Of a stretch of 34,292 bases of DNA, positions 1 to 9,438 are shown piece by piece (the first letter of the stretch is position 1; the number at the start of each line of letters is the position of its first letter). Below the pieces are notes generated by a model that saw only the letters and a list, made by a program, of their open reading frames with translations, searched no databases and had not been told where the DNA came from. The stretch is from positions 1 to 34,292 of the forward strand of contig JARLGR010000184.1 in the NCBI GenBank assembly GCA_031292665.1, given 5' to 3'. The position numbers and the translations under genes are program-made. Source of the DNA: Mycobacterium sp. (GTDB taxonomy: Bacteria; Actinomycetota; Actinomycetes; Mycobacteriales; Mycobacteriaceae).

Positions 1-672
1 CACCGGAGCGCACGACCGACACCCCGTGCCGGACCGGGGCGGCTGACCATCCCCGCGTCGAGCGCACCGGCCGTTCCCTGGTGGTGAAAACGTAGCCGTG
101 CCCTCTCGGCAGCGCGTTGACCGTGCCGCGGGATTGCGCCCGGGGCCGTTGCTCGACGAGAAGAAACTCCCCGCCGGTGTGCCTCACCCCCGGTTCGTCG
201 AGGTTGATGACGACCTGCAGCGGAAAAATGAGGTCTCCGTACAGGTCTCGGTGCAGCGCGTTCCAGTCGCCGCACCGTATTTGAGCATGAGAGCGGTGGG
301 CTTTGTTTGCCCGGCGCGATGGCACATCTCCAGCCAGTCGTCGAGCGCATCAGGCCACGGGGCGTCGCGGCGCAGCTTGCTCCACCAGTCGCGGGCGACC
401 GGTAGCAACCGGGGATAGAGCGCGTGTTTCAGTTCGTCGACCGGCTGGGGGTACGGCCGTTTGAAATAGCGGTACTCCCCCTGCCCGTAACGATGGCGGG
501 TCATGTCCACGGTGGCGCGAAACAGGCCGTCGTCGCCGTAGAGATCGCGGAGCGCCGCGCATTCGGCGGGTGTTATCAGCTGCGGCAGCAGCGCGCCGCC
601 AACGTCGTTCAAGTCGGCGGCGACCGCGTCCCAATCCGCGGCGTCGACGCGTCGCTGCCATGCCGATCCCAC
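1..672 (-). pseudogene. 2OG-Fe(II) oxygenase, frameshifted and cut by the window edge
   Basis: The reading frame from about 672 (GTG; 681 also possible) down to about 275 encodes the N-terminal part of a mycobacterial 2-oxoglutarate/Fe(II)-dependent oxygenase, with stretches such as VDMTRHRYGQGEYRYFKRPY and PRLLPVARDWWSKL. Near 265-277, just after LKYG, the frame breaks and runs to a stop at 184. The protein continues without stops in the -1 frame as GDWNALHRDLYGDLIFPLQ, VVINLDEPG, HTGGEFLLVEQRPRAQSRGT and, near the left edge, APVRHGVSVVRSG. The HxD iron ligand pair (HRD) and the distal histidine lie after the break, so the product of the intact frame would lack the active site. One missing base explains it. 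It is either a recent pseudogene or a sequencing error. The substrate is unknown. The end lies outside the window. Confidence 0.8.
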
Positions 673-920
673 CAGCACCACCTGCCAGTCGCCGCCCGGA
701 GCGGGCGCTCCCGGCGACGGCCGCCCAGCGTAACCTACGCCCGCTCGATCACCGGCGCAGACCAGCGCACCTCCTTCATGGCGGTAATCTCGTCGAGAAG
801 TTCGGGCCCGAAGCCGAAACCGGTTGTTGATCTTCACCGTGCCCACCGGCGGGCCGCGGACATCTTCCGCATCATGTATGGTCGGTATGCCTGCCGGCGC
901 ACGGGAACAGGGAGCACACG

Positions 921-1850
921 ATGGCGAACACGTTGCCCCACAACGCTTTCACCTCCACCCAGGCAGTGGATCCCAGTCTGCGCAAGGTGGCCCGATTCCT
1001 GCCCCGAGGATATGGCCTGCACCGCGGCTACAGGGCCCAGCGCGCCCTCATGAATCCCATGGCGTCGGCGGGCGCCATCCGCAACGTCCCAACCGCCGCG
1101 GTCAACGAGCACGTCACCGTTCGCCTGCACCGTCCGGCCGGCCTCCCCGAGCGGGCGCCCGCGATGTTGTGGATCCATGGCGGCGGCACGATCATGGGCC
1201 ACGCCGCCCAGGACGACAAATACCTGCGCAAGCTGTCGCATCGCACCGGCGTGGCCGTGGCGGCGGTGGAACACCGGCTGGCACCCGAGCACCCCTACCC
1301 CGCTCCCGTCGAAGACTGTTACGCGGCGCTGCGGTGGCTCGCGCGCCAACCGTGGGTGGACCCCGATCGCCTCGCCGTCGGCGGGGCCAGTGCCGGTGGA
1401 CATTTCGCGGCGGCGGTGGCCCAGCGCGCCCACGACCGGAACGAGGTCGCCCTCGCGTTCCAGATGCTCGCGTACCCCATGCTCGACGACCGCACGGGCG
1501 CCAACCCCGACGGCCGCAAGCGGCTCATGTGGACCGAAAACGACAACCAACTGGCGTGGCGGTGGTATCTCGACGGAGCGGATCCCACCGAGGCCGTGCC
1601 GGCGCGTCGGGAAGACTTGTCGGGACTCCCCCCGGCCTGGATCGGCGTCGGGACGTTGGACCTTTTCCACCAGGAGTGTCTGGACTACGGGCATCGCCTG
1701 CGTGAGGCGGGCGTTGCCGTCCACGAGGAAATCGTCCCGGGCGCCTTCCATGCGTTCGATCAAATCGCGGCCAAGGCGCCGATATCGGTGAAGTTCTTCA
1801 CCAGTCAGTGCGATCACCTGCGTGACGCCCTCGCCGCCCCCGACGCATAG
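921..1850 (+). CDS. alpha/beta hydrolase, hormone-sensitive-lipase family esterase
   Basis: This 309-residue protein is a probable cytoplasmic carboxylesterase of the HSL (Lip/NlhH-like) group. The oxyanion motif HGGG is at residues 86-89. The nucleophile is Ser157 in GGASAGG, the acid is probably Asp247 (GTLDLFH), and the histidine is His277 (PGAFHAFD). The spacing and length are normal for the family. The N-terminal cap with YRAQRALM is typical of mycobacterial members. A GGGAG ribosome site at 910-914 sits six bases before the ATG. It diverges from the broken oxygenase and precedes the tetR gene on the same strand. Its natural ester is unknown. The family is certain, the role is not. Confidence 0.9.
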   Translation: MANTLPHNAFTSTQAVDPSLRKVARFLPRGYGLHRGYRAQRALMNPMASAGAIRNVPTAAVNEHVTVRLHRPAGLPERAPAMLWIHGGGTIMGHAAQDDKYLRKLSHRTGVAVAAVEHRLAPEHPYPAPVEDCYAALRWLARQPWVDPDRLAVGGASAGGHFAAAVAQRAHDRNEVALAFQMLAYPMLDDRTGANPDGRKRLMWTENDNQLAWRWYLDGADPTEAVPARREDLSGLPPAWIGVGTLDLFHQECLDYGHRLREAGVAVHEEIVPGAFHAFDQIAAKAPISVKFFTSQCDHLRDALAAPDA

Positions 1851-2008
1851 CCACCGCACCGAACGCTCCCCTTGGCCTGCGATTGATCCGTTGTCCGCCA
1901 AAGGATATTCGGCAATATCATTTACGCCGCACCGGCCATCCTGCCTCTCCGGCTGGAATAGACACCGTGCGCCCGTCAACGGATCGCGCACGCCAATTCC
2001 GACGCCTT

Positions 2009-2040
2009 TTGACTGCAAAGTGTGCAGAACGTGCAACTAT
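2009..2040 (+). promoter_or_regulatory. Operator/promoter of tetR: three TGCA at 9-bp period
   Basis: TGCA occurs at 2014, 2023 and 2032, giving the pattern TGCA-N5-TGCA-N5-TGCA. A TTGACT hexamer overlaps it on the left (2009-2014) and an AACTAT -10-like hexamer follows at 2035-2040, about seven bases before the ATG at 2048. The transcript may therefore be leaderless. The same arrangement recurs downstream of the gene at 2680-2701. The position across the promoter core fits autorepression by the adjacent TetR protein. Binding is inferred. Confidence 0.6.
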
Positions 2041-2047
2041 GGGTGCC

Positions 2048-2656
2048 ATGTCCAACCCGATGAGCCTGCGCGAGCGCCGTCGCCGCCAAACGAGCGCAGA
2101 CATCCGCGACGCCGCGGTGCGCCTGGCGCTGCAACGCGGCTTCGACAAGGTCACCATCGAGGAGATCTGCGCCGAAGCCGGCGTATCGACACGCACCTTC
2201 TTCAACTACTTCTCCAACAAGGAATCCGCCATCGCTTACGGCCCCTCGGACATACCCCCGGAGCTGGTAGCCGATTTCGTCGCGGCCGGACCCGGCCCCT
2301 ATTCGGCGGTGCTGGCCGAACTGATCACCCTGGCGGCGCACCACCTCCGTGACGTGCCCCCGGAACGCGAACAGGCAGCCGGGATGCTGGAACTCGCCAA
2401 AAGCTCCCCGGCGGTGCTGGCGGCGTTCCTCGCCGATCTGGAAAGGTTCCAGAACCATCTGACCGACGTCGTCGCGCGCCGCGAGGGCATGCGGCCCGAC
2501 GACGAGATACCGGCGTTGATCGCCGCCCTGGCATTGACGGCCGTGCGTTCCGGCATCGAGCGCTGGTCATGTGGCGAGCCGGACGCCGGCGACGACACGC
2601 CGATGCCCTATGTCGAGCGCGCCGCCGCGCTCGTCAACAGCATCTTCACAAAGTGA
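2048..2656 (+). CDS. TetR/AcrR family regulator next to mmpS-mmpL
   Basis: The product has 202 residues from ATG 2048; ATG 2039 would add three. The N-terminal 50 residues form a TetR DNA-binding domain: RERRRRQTSADIRDAAVRLA, then FDKVTIEEICAEAGVSTRTF and FNYFSNKESAI. The helical C-terminal part is the ligand/dimer domain, whose inducer cannot be read from sequence. The gene lies immediately upstream of mmpS and mmpL in the same direction. Matching TGCA arrays sit before its own start and in the gap before mmpS. Known mycobacterial TetR proteins beside mmpS/mmpL pairs repress them, so this is probably the local repressor of the exporter and of itself. An open frame extends upstream to 1883, but coding there is unlikely because it contains the promoter-like array. 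Confidence 0.88.
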   Translation: MSNPMSLRERRRRQTSADIRDAAVRLALQRGFDKVTIEEICAEAGVSTRTFFNYFSNKESAIAYGPSDIPPELVADFVAAGPGPYSAVLAELITLAAHHLRDVPPEREQAAGMLELAKSSPAVLAAFLADLERFQNHLTDVVARREGMRPDDEIPALIAALALTAVRSGIERWSCGEPDAGDDTPMPYVERAAALVNSIFTK

Positions 2657-2675
2657 CGCGAAACACGGCGGGCAA

Positions 2676-2714
2676 TTGTTGCATAGCGTGCAAGGTATGC
2701 ACACTATGTATTAT
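2676..2714 (+). promoter_or_regulatory. Operator/promoter of mmpS-mmpL: second TGCA array
   Basis: TGCA lies at 2680, 2689 and 2698, the same exact 9-bp period as at 2014-2035, and the bases between and after are also similar (xAGyGTGCA in both, then ACTATG after the last unit). Within it GTGCA-N5-TGCAC (2688-2702) is a perfect inverted repeat. A -10-like CACTAT (2702-2707) or TATTAT (2709-2714) follows. It is the likely site where the upstream TetR represses mmpS-mmpL. The untranslated leader to the GTG at 2906 would be about 190 bases. Confidence 0.6.
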
Positions 2715-2905
2715 GCTCAACTGGCAGCATTCGAGAACGCTCCGGCATTTCGAAGCGGGTCTCGGTGCTGGGGGCACGCCGTAGCGAGCGGCGAAAAATG
2801 TTGCGGTAGAAGGTAAGTCGTGGCGCCTCCCTGCCCATGAGCTTGTGTGCAGGTCGCTGACGCTGACCACATCACGGTGGGGTGATGGGGAAGGGAATCA
2901 CCTAG

Positions 2906-3340
2906 GTGCAGGTATCGAGACTGATGCGCAACGCCTGGTTGCCGCTGCTGATCGTGGTGGTCGTGGTGGTCGGCGGCTTTGCCGTGGTCCGGGTCAAGTC
3001 GTTCTTCCTTGCCCAGGACACCGGCGTCTTGACCAGCCCACGGCTGGATAACTCCAAGCCGTTCAAGCCCAAGGTCGTCAAATACGAGATCTTCGGCTCG
3101 GCCAGTCACGCCAACGTGAACTATCTGGATCTCGGTGCCGACCCGAAGCGGGTCGACGATGCGCCGCTGCCGTGGACGCTGGTCCTCAGCACGACCGCCC
3201 CGTCGGTCTTCCCCAACATCTCCGCGCAAAGCGACGGGGACTCCCTCGGGTGCCGCATCACCATCGACAACGAAGTCAAGGACGAGAACATAACCAACGG
3301 CGTGCACGCCCTGACATTCTGCTTGGTGAAATCAGCATGA
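2906..3340 (+). CDS. mmpS: MmpS family membrane protein
   Basis: This 144-residue protein has one N-terminal membrane helix (about residues 10-30, [12 protein letters not shown]) followed by a periplasmic domain. The conserved MmpS stretches are visible: [41 protein letters not shown] and the C-terminal [14 protein letters not shown]. MmpS proteins are accessory subunits of MmpL exporters; MmpS4/5 assist siderophore and drug export. The start is GTG 2906 with AAGGGA nine bases upstream. ATG 2924 is an alternative that would remove six residues. Its stop overlaps the mmpL start (ATGA), so the two are translationally coupled. Confidence 0.93.
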   Translation: MQVSRLMRNAWLPLLIVVVVVVGGFAVVRVKSFFLAQDTGVLTSPRLDNSKPFKPKVVKYEIFGSASHANVNYLDLGADPKRVDDAPLPWTLVLSTTAPSVFPNISAQSDGDSLGCRITIDNEVKDENITNGVHALTFCLVKSA

Positions 3341-6267
3341 GCACAAACGTCGACGACACCCGGACGGACACCATTCCCGTGGCGGAAGAACCAGTGCGGG
3401 ACAGGATTCCGCGCATCATCCGCACGTTCGCAGTGCCGATCATCCTGGGCTGGATCGCGATCATCGCCGTGCTCAACGTCGCCGTCCCCCAGCTGGACGA
3501 GGTCGGGAAGATGCGCTCGGTGTCGATGGCCCCCGACGATGCGCAATCGGTCGTCGCGACCAAGCGCATGGGCGCGGCGTTCAACGAGTACAAGTCCAAC
3601 AGCTCGACCATGATCGTCCTCGAGGGCCGAAATCCCCTGGACGCCGATTCGCACGCCTACTACGACGAGATCGTCAAAAAACTCGACGCCGACACCAAAC
3701 ACGTTGAGCACGTACAGGACATGTGGAGCGATCCACTGACCGGGGCGGGCGCGCAAAGCAACGACGGCAAGGCGGCCTACGTCCAGGTCTACCTGGCCGG
3801 TAATCAAGGCGAGGCCCTGGCCAACGAGTCCGTCGAGGCCGTACAGAAAATCGTCAAGAGCGTTCCCGCGCCGAACGGTGTCAAGGCCTACGTCACCGGG
3901 CCCGCCGCGCTGTCCGCGGATCAGCACATGGCCGGCGACCGCAGCCTGCAGTTGATCACGGCGGCCACGTTCACGGTGATCATCGCGATGTTGCTACTGG
4001 TCTACCGGTCGGTCGTCACGGTGCTGCTCACGTTGGTGATGGTCGTGCTCGAGCTCTCGGCCGCGCGCGGAATGGTCGCTTTCCTGGGCTTCTACAACAT
4101 CATCGGGCTTTCGACGTTCGCCACCAACTTGTTGGTCACGCTGGCGATCGCGGCCGCCACCGACTATGCGATCTTTTTGATCGGCCGATACCAGGAAGCC
4201 CGCGCCATTGGCGAGTCCCGAGAAGACGCGTACTACACCATGTACAAGGGCACCGCGCACGTGGTGCTCGGTTCGGGCCTGACCATCGCCGGCGCCACCT
4301 TCTGCCTGCACTTCACCAACCTGCCCTATTTCCAGACACTGGGCATCCCGTTGGCCATCGGCATGGTGGTCGTCGTTGCGGCGGCGTTGACGCTTGGCCC
4401 CGCGGTCATCTCGGTGGCGTCGCGCTTCCGCAAGACACTGGAACCCAAGCGAGCGCAACGGATCCGCGGGTGGCGCAAGGTCGGCGCCCTCGTCGTCCGG
4501 TGGCCCGGCCCGATCCTGGTCGTGACGATCGGGGTGGCACTGGTGGGACTGCTGACCCTGCCGGGGTACCGCACCAACTACAACGACCGCAACTATCTGC
4601 CCGCGGACCTGCCCGCGAACGAGGGGTATGCGGCGGCGGATCGGCACTTCTCGCAGGCTCGGATGAATCCCGAGGTGCTGATGATCGAAAGCGACCACGA
4701 TCTGCGTGACTCCGCGGATTTCCTGGTCATCGACAAAATCGCCAAGGCGGTCTTCCGGGTCCCGGGGATCGCCCGCGTGCAGGCCATCACCCGGCCGGAG
4801 GGCACGCCGATCGAGCACACCTCGATTCCCTTCCAGATCAGCATGCAGGGCGTCACCCAGCAGATGAACCAGAAGTACCAAGAAGATCAGATGGCCGACA
4901 TGCTCAAACAGGCCGACATGATGCAGACGACCATCGACAGCATGACCAAGATGGAAAGCATCACGCAACAGATGGCCGACACGACCCACGGCATGGTCCA
5001 GAAGATGAAGAGCATGACGATCGACGTCGCCGAACTTCGGGACCACATGGCAGATTTCGAGGATTTCTTCCGGCCCATCCGCAGCTACTTCTACTGGGAA
5101 AAGCACTGCTACGACATCCCGGTCTGCTGGTCGCTGCGGTCCGTGTTCGACGCCCTCGACGGCATCGACACGATGACCGACGACATCCAGAGCCTGCTAC
5201 CACTGATGGAGCGTCTCGACACGCTGATGCCGCAGATGACGGCGCTGATGCCCGCGATGATCGAAAACATGCACGCCATGAAAACGACGATGCTGACCAT
5301 GTATTCGACCCAGAAGGGTCTGCAGGATCAACAGAACGAGGCGCAGAAGAACTCGAACGCCATGGGCAAGGCGTTCGACGCGTCCAAGAACGACGACTCG
5401 TTCTACCTGCCGCCGGAAACCTTCAACAACGCCGAGTTCAAGCGGGGCATGAAGAATTTCATCTCCCCCGACGGCCATTCCGTGCGCTTCATCATCAGCC
5501 ATGACGGCGATCCGATGTCGCAGGAAGGCATTTCGCACATCGGTGCCATCAAGAAGGCCGCTTACGAAGCGCTCAAGGGCACGCCGCTGGAGGGGTCGAA
5601 GATCTATCTCGCGGGGACCGCGTCAATCTACAAAGACCTCAGTGACGGCAACACCTACGACCTGCTGATCGCCGGAATCTCCTCGCTGTGCTTGATTTTC
5701 ATCATCATGCTGATGATCACGCGTGGTGTTGTGGCGTCGGCGGTCATCGTCGGCACCGTCCTGCTCTCGCTGGGCGCGTCCTTCGGGCTATCGGTGCTGA
5801 TCTGGCAGCACCTCATCGGCATTGAACTGCACTGGATGGTGCTCGCGATGTCGGTCATCATCCTGCTCGCCGTCGGCGCCGACTACAACCTGCTGCTGGT
5901 GGCGCGGTTCAAGGAGGAGATCCACGCCGGCCTGCACACCGGGATCATCCGGGCAATGGGCGGCACCGGCTCGGTGGTGACCTCGGCGGGACTGGTGTTC
6001 GCCTTCACGATGATGACGATGGCGGTCAGTGAGCTGACGGTCATCGGCCAGGTCGGCACGACCATCGGCCTCGGTCTGCTCTTCGACACACTGATCGTCA
6101 GGTCGCTGATGACGCCGTCCATTGCCGCGCTGCTGGGCAAGTGGTTCTGGTGGCCGCAACGCGTGAGGCAACGCCCGGTCCCTTCGCCCTGGCCGGCACC
6201 GTCCGCGCCAGCCACAGAGGCCGAAGCCCCTAGCGGCGACGCGCTGACAGCGTCGACTCTGCGCTGA
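3337..6267 (+). CDS. mmpL: MmpL family RND transporter (MmpL4/5-like)
   Basis: The protein has 976 residues from ATG 3337, which overlaps the mmpS stop. It has the RND plan: helix 1 (about 28-50), a periplasmic porter domain, a first helix bundle with the proton-relay pair Asp276-Tyr277 ([15 protein letters not shown]), a second porter domain and a second bundle with Asp849-Tyr850 ([15 protein letters not shown]). Between about 504 and 700 there is a long Met/Gln-rich helical hairpin carrying Cys591 and Cys597 (HCYDIPVC). This coiled-coil arm is typical of MmpL4/5, which export siderophores, glycolipid precursors and drugs with an MmpS partner. The substrate here is unknown. The adjacent TetR makes an inducible efflux or lipid-export role likely. 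The last codons lie in a 20-bp tandem duplication. Confidence 0.94.
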   Translation: MSTNVDDTRTDTIPVAEEPVRDRIPRIIRTFAVPIILGWIAIIAVLNVAVPQLDEVGKMRSVSMAPDDAQSVVATKRMGAAFNEYKSNSSTMIVLEGRNPLDADSHAYYDEIVKKLDADTKHVEHVQDMWSDPLTGAGAQSNDGKAAYVQVYLAGNQGEALANESVEAVQKIVKSVPAPNGVKAYVTGPAALSADQHMAGDRSLQLITAATFTVIIAMLLLVYRSVVTVLLTLVMVVLELSAARGMVAFLGFYNIIGLSTFATNLLVTLAIAAATDYAIFLIGRYQEARAIGESREDAYYTMYKGTAHVVLGSGLTIAGATFCLHFTNLPYFQTLGIPLAIGMVVVVAAALTLGPAVISVASRFRKTLEPKRAQRIRGWRKVGALVVRWPGPILVVTIGVALVGLLTLPGYRTNYNDRNYLPADLPANEGYAAADRHFSQARMNPEVLMIESDHDLRDSADFLVIDKIAKAVFRVPGIARVQAITRPEGTPIEHTSIPFQISMQGVTQQMNQKYQEDQMADMLKQADMMQTTIDSMTKMESITQQMADTTHGMVQKMKSMTIDVAELRDHMADFEDFFRPIRSYFYWEKHCYDIPVCWSLRSVFDALDGIDTMTDDIQSLLPLMERLDTLMPQMTALMPAMIENMHAMKTTMLTMYSTQKGLQDQQNEAQKNSNAMGKAFDASKNDDSFYLPPETFNNAEFKRGMKNFISPDGHSVRFIISHDGDPMSQEGISHIGAIKKAAYEALKGTPLEGSKIYLAGTASIYKDLSDGNTYDLLIAGISSLCLIFIIMLMITRGVVASAVIVGTVLLSLGASFGLSVLIWQHLIGIELHWMVLAMSVIILLAVGADYNLLLVARFKEEIHAGLHTGIIRAMGGTGSVVTSAGLVFAFTMMTMAVSELTVIGQVGTTIGLGLLFDTLIVRSLMTPSIAALLGKWFWWPQRVRQRPVPSPWPAPSAPATEAEAPSGDALTASTLR

Positions 6268-6280
6268 CGGCATCGAGCCT
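6241..6280 (+). repeat. 20-bp tandem duplication over the mmpL stop codon
   Basis: GCGCTGACAGCGTCGACTCT (6241-6260) is followed directly by GCGCTGACGGCATCGAGCCT (6261-6280), 16 of 20 bases identical. The mmpL stop TGA (6265-6267) lies in copy two, because a 20-base unit shifts the frame. Confidence 0.75.
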
Positions 6281-6345
6281 GCGCACCGCGCGTGCTCGTG
6301 GCCCCCTCTGGAGCACTGGGCACAGTCTCGATGTGGGCTGACCGC

Positions 6346-7128
6346 CTAGGTGACCCACTCCGGCTGCTCGCCGACGTCGACCGCGGAGAAGTCCTTGTGT
6401 CCCAGGCCGGCGGTGGTGCCGCCGTCCACGACGAACTCAGAGCCGGTCGAATAGCTCGACTCGTCGCTGGCCAGGTAGACCACCAGGCTGGACACCTCCC
6501 TGGGGTCGGCGGCGCGGCCCAGGGCGGTCTGGAAGATGTCGTCGGGAACCCACTCGGTCATCGGTGTCTTGATGAGGCCGGGGTGAATCGAGTTCACTCG
6601 AATTCCGCTGGGGCCCAGTTCCAGTGCGGCTGACTTGGTCAGCCCTCGGACCGCGAACTTGCTCGCGGTGTAGCCGTGGCAGGCGATGGTGCCGGCCATC
6701 CCCTCGATGGAGGAGATGTTGATGATCGATCCCCGTCCGGCTTCCTTCATCGGCTTGACCACGGCGCGGATGCCGAGAAACACACCGGTCAGGTTGATGT
6801 CGAGGATCCGCCGCCACTCGGAGAGTTCGTAGTCCTCCAGAGTGCCGATGTTGATGATGCCCGCGTTGTTGACTAACACGTCGATGCCGCCGAACTCACT
6901 CAGAGCGGTGGCCACCGCCGCGTCCCAGTCCTCGGGTTTGGTCACATCGAGGTGCAGATAGCGAGCCGCGTCGCCGACCTCGGCCGCGACCGCCTTGCCC
7001 TCGTCGTCGAGGATGTCGCCGAAGACGACCTTGGCCCCCTCGGCCACCATCGTGCGAACGTGCGACGCGCCCATCCCCCGGGCGCCGCCACTGATGAGCG
7101 CGACCTTCCCCGCCAACCGTTGTGCCAC
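6346..7128 (-). CDS. fabG3: FabG3-like short-chain dehydrogenase (20-beta-hydroxysteroid type)
   Basis: From GTG 7128 the product is 260 residues, the length I recall for M. tuberculosis FabG3 (Rv2002), which it resembles along its whole length, including NIGTLEDYELSEWRRILD, TGVFLGIRAVVKPMKEAGRG and a C-terminal QPEWVT. The NAD-binding motif SGGARGMG lies near residues 13-20, NNAG near 87-90, and the catalytic Ser140, Tyr153 and Lys157 are in ISSIEG and YTASK. Rv2002 reduces 20-keto steroids with NADH in vitro. A second GTG at 7131 is also possible; AGGAG lies at 7136-7140. The gene converges with mmpL and follows the hotdog-like gene by 68 bases on the same strand. Confidence 0.92.
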   Translation of the reverse strand: MAQRLAGKVALISGGARGMGASHVRTMVAEGAKVVFGDILDDEGKAVAAEVGDAARYLHLDVTKPEDWDAAVATALSEFGGIDVLVNNAGIINIGTLEDYELSEWRRILDINLTGVFLGIRAVVKPMKEAGRGSIINISSIEGMAGTIACHGYTASKFAVRGLTKSAALELGPSGIRVNSIHPGLIKTPMTEWVPDDIFQTALGRAADPREVSSLVVYLASDESSYSTGSEFVVDGGTTAGLGHKDFSAVDVGEQPEWVT

Positions 7129-7196
7129 CACGTTTCTCCTGTCGTCCGGGTGTCTAGCACCATACAGACGGCAAGGGATGTATGACCAGCGCTCAG

Positions 7197-8075
7197 TCAG
7201 CCCACCATCTCGAAAACCACCGCGGCCGACGTGACGGGCTTGTCCCCGTTGCCCTCGTCGTGCAAAAGCATGCGCACCCCGACGCGCCCGGCCCTTCCTC
7301 CCAGTCGGCCACTGTGCGCGGTGCCGTCGACGCGGAAGGGACCCACCTTCCCGCGCGACATGAACATGACGTGCCAGCTGACGACCTGCAGCTTCCGTGT
7401 TCCCGCCTCGTCGGCGGCGAGGTCGGTCGCCGCGGTCTCCAGCACGACGTGTTGAGGTCCGATGTGCAAAGCCGCGTCCGGTGAGGCGGATTCGGCACTC
7501 AGCTCCGGCAGCACCCAATGGCCGTCGCGACGTTTGCGGGCGCCGAACGCCTCCCACAGCGGCGGCAGATCGGGCGAGTCCTCGATGAGCAACTCCGTGC
7601 CCGACACGTCCATTCTGTCCAGGCCGTCCGGCGGAATGCCGATGATTGCTCCCTGCCCTTCGTTGAAGGCGATGACCCGTTCGGGATTGTCGGCGTCGAC
7701 GATCTTGCACCGGCCGTAGCCCATGGTCCGGCCCTGGTGCACGACGCCGGAATCGACGATCTCGATCCTGCTGACGTCATACCCGGGGTCGACGATCTGC
7801 ACCGACGCGATGACCGGATTGGGCACCGCGACCATGTCGGTCTGGCAGCCCTCCGGCGACGCAATGGCCAACGGCGCCGCCATGATTCCGCCCGCCTCGT
7901 TGCGCATGTCGCGGCGGATGGTGACGGTGTCGTCGACATCGCCGAGGTCCATCGATGCGTGCTTGCGGCCGATGTAGCGGTAGCTGAGAAGACCCGTCCA
8001 GCGGCGGAACAGCTCGTCGCGGTACGCGTCGACGTCGCCGGCCAACTCCCGGATGTCTCGCGGTTGATCGCCCAT
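7197..8075 (-). CDS. Hotdog-fold (PaaI-like) protein, thioesterase-like
   Basis: The product has 292 residues from ATG 8075. The segment around residues 140-185, with VDSGVVHQGRTMGYGRCKIVD and ERVIAFNEGQGAIIG, reads like the central helix-strand region of PaaI-type hotdog thioesterases. A second half (about 215-290, with VVLETAATDLAADEAGT and VGVRMLLHDEG) suggests a double hotdog. Such proteins hydrolyse or bind acyl-CoA. I see no unambiguous catalytic residues, so the activity is uncertain. It lies between hchA and fabG3 on the same strand with gaps of about 66-68 bases, so the three may be co-transcribed. A role in acyl or steroid metabolism is inferred from fabG3 only. Confidence 0.72.
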   Translation of the reverse strand: MGDQPRDIRELAGDVDAYRDELFRRWTGLLSYRYIGRKHASMDLGDVDDTVTIRRDMRNEAGGIMAAPLAIASPEGCQTDMVAVPNPVIASVQIVDPGYDVSRIEIVDSGVVHQGRTMGYGRCKIVDADNPERVIAFNEGQGAIIGIPPDGLDRMDVSGTELLIEDSPDLPPLWEAFGARKRRDGHWVLPELSAESASPDAALHIGPQHVVLETAATDLAADEAGTRKLQVVSWHVMFMSRGKVGPFRVDGTAHSGRLGGRAGRVGVRMLLHDEGNGDKPVTSAAVVFEMVG

Positions 8076-8141
8076 TTTCCGTCGCCCTTCTCCGAGGGCC
8101 ACGGCCCTGCTGAGCGACTGTACAGAAACGCGCGTTGGGTT

Positions 8142-9017
8142 TTACGCTCCGGCTCCGGCGGCCATCAGCGCATCTGCCGCAAGCCGGCCCAGCGCGTTGG
8201 ATCCGAGCGGACCGTCGCCGGTGAGCAGGTTGCGATCTTGGTGGGTCGCGCCCGTCATGTCGTCATTGATGATCGTCAGCCCCTGCTTGGCCAGCAGGTC
8301 GGCGACCAGCCACTGCATATGCCCCGGCAGGTAACCGATCTCAACGTTCGGCCCTCGGGCGAGCGCGTCGGGGAAGACGCAGACCGAGTATCCCTTGAAG
8401 GGTGATTCCTGCTTGCCCAGCGACGCGGAGAGCAGAGCGGCCGGGCCATGACACAGGGTGATGATCAGCTTGTCGTTCGCCAAAGCCCAATCGAGGGTCT
8501 CCCCCACCGCCCGGGTGGCGGGCAGGCCCACCACTGCTCCGTGTCCGCCCGGGATGAAGACGGCAATGTAGTCGGAATCCGCACCGAGATCGTTGGCGAC
8601 GACATCGCTGAGTTTCTTGGGCTGCTTCAGTTTTGCCTTGAGCGTCTCATATGTCGCCAGGACGGCCTCGTCCTCGCGGGGCATGGCCCACAGCTCTAAC
8701 TTGGCGGGATAACCTGTGATCGTCGCTTCGTCGACGTCGAAGCCCGTCTCCATGATGTGATGCAGGGGAAGCAGCGTTTCGACCGGATGGTTTCCGGTAG
8801 AGAACATCGTGCCGTTCTCCAGCAGAACGTAGCGCTCCTCGGTGGCGATCAGGAGGACTTTCCAGCTACCCGCGGTATAGGCGCCCTGGTGCCGCACTCC
8901 GTCGAAGTCGGTCTTCGGCGAGGTGTACTGACCCAGCGAATACGGGGATGGGAAGAACGCGTTGTCTTCGGCTGGGCCGGGCGCGGGTTCCTTGCTCAGT
9001 TCCGCATCGTTGGTCAT
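8142..9017 (-). CDS. hchA: HchA/Hsp31-type glyoxalase III (DJ-1/PfpI superfamily)
   Basis: The 291-residue protein (ATG 9017; GTG 9026 would add three) aligns by eye along its length with E. coli Hch[74 protein letters not shown] and [19 protein letters not shown] are all present. The nucleophile Cys is in TLCHGPAA (Cys189 from this start), followed by the triad histidine. HchA converts methylglyoxal to lactate without glutathione and has chaperone and deglycase activities. It is cytoplasmic. It heads the minus-strand run with the hotdog protein and fabG3. A strong hairpin lies about 40 bases upstream of its start. Confidence 0.92.
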   Translation of the reverse strand: MTNDAELSKEPAPGPAEDNAFFPSPYSLGQYTSPKTDFDGVRHQGAYTAGSWKVLLIATEERYVLLENGTMFSTGNHPVETLLPLHHIMETGFDVDEATITGYPAKLELWAMPREDEAVLATYETLKAKLKQPKKLSDVVANDLGADSDYIAVFIPGGHGAVVGLPATRAVGETLDWALANDKLIITLCHGPAALLSASLGKQESPFKGYSVCVFPDALARGPNVEIGYLPGHMQWLVADLLAKQGLTIINDDMTGATHQDRNLLTGDGPLGSNALGRLAADALMAAGAGA

Positions 9018-9438
9018 GCTGTCCACCCTCTTTCATCGCGCGACCGGTCCTGACCGGGCTGCCCGCATGGGCGGCCCGGTAAACGGCCGCGGCTCGATGC
9101 TTCGCCTTGCGGCCCATCCGGCGGGATGAGCTTTAGGGCTCCGAGGCCTTGTTTCGCCGCACCTGGGAGAATCTGGTCTTGGCGTCATGCCGATGCCCTC
9201 CCGTCACGTCTGCCACATTGGTTTCTTGACCAGACCATTGAACGTTCTGCCCGCCCCCGCGCGACAGTGGCTCTCCGTGCCTGTCGCTGTGAAGCGGGCA
9301 CATCGTCGTCCCTCCTCCACGTGGATATGCCTGTGACGGCAGTGTCGGACCCGACCGACGACAGGTTTACACTTTCCGAGTCAAACGTCACGCTTGGCCT
9401 GCCCTGGGGAAGCGCTGATCGACCAGAATCGAGCCGCA
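9018..9438. other. 421-bp intergenic region between divergent hchA and the SnoaL-like gene
   Basis: I see no convincing gene here. It holds an 11-bp stem with a GCAT loop at 9054-9079 (CCGGGCTGCCC pairing with GGGCGGCCCGG, one T-G pair). Near 9362-9395 an A/T-richer stretch (GGTTTACACTTTCC, then GAGTCAAACG) is the likeliest place for the promoter of the rightward gene, but no clean -35/-10 pair stands out. Confidence 0.5.

Noticed and set aside
834-2036. Minus-strand frame of 400 codons opposite the esterase
   Set aside because: It lies antisense to a gene with an intact catalytic triad and its translation has no recognisable domain.
6292-6316. GTGCTC...GAGCAC stem after mmpL as a terminator
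   Set aside because: A six-base stem with a 13-base loop and no T-run is too weak.
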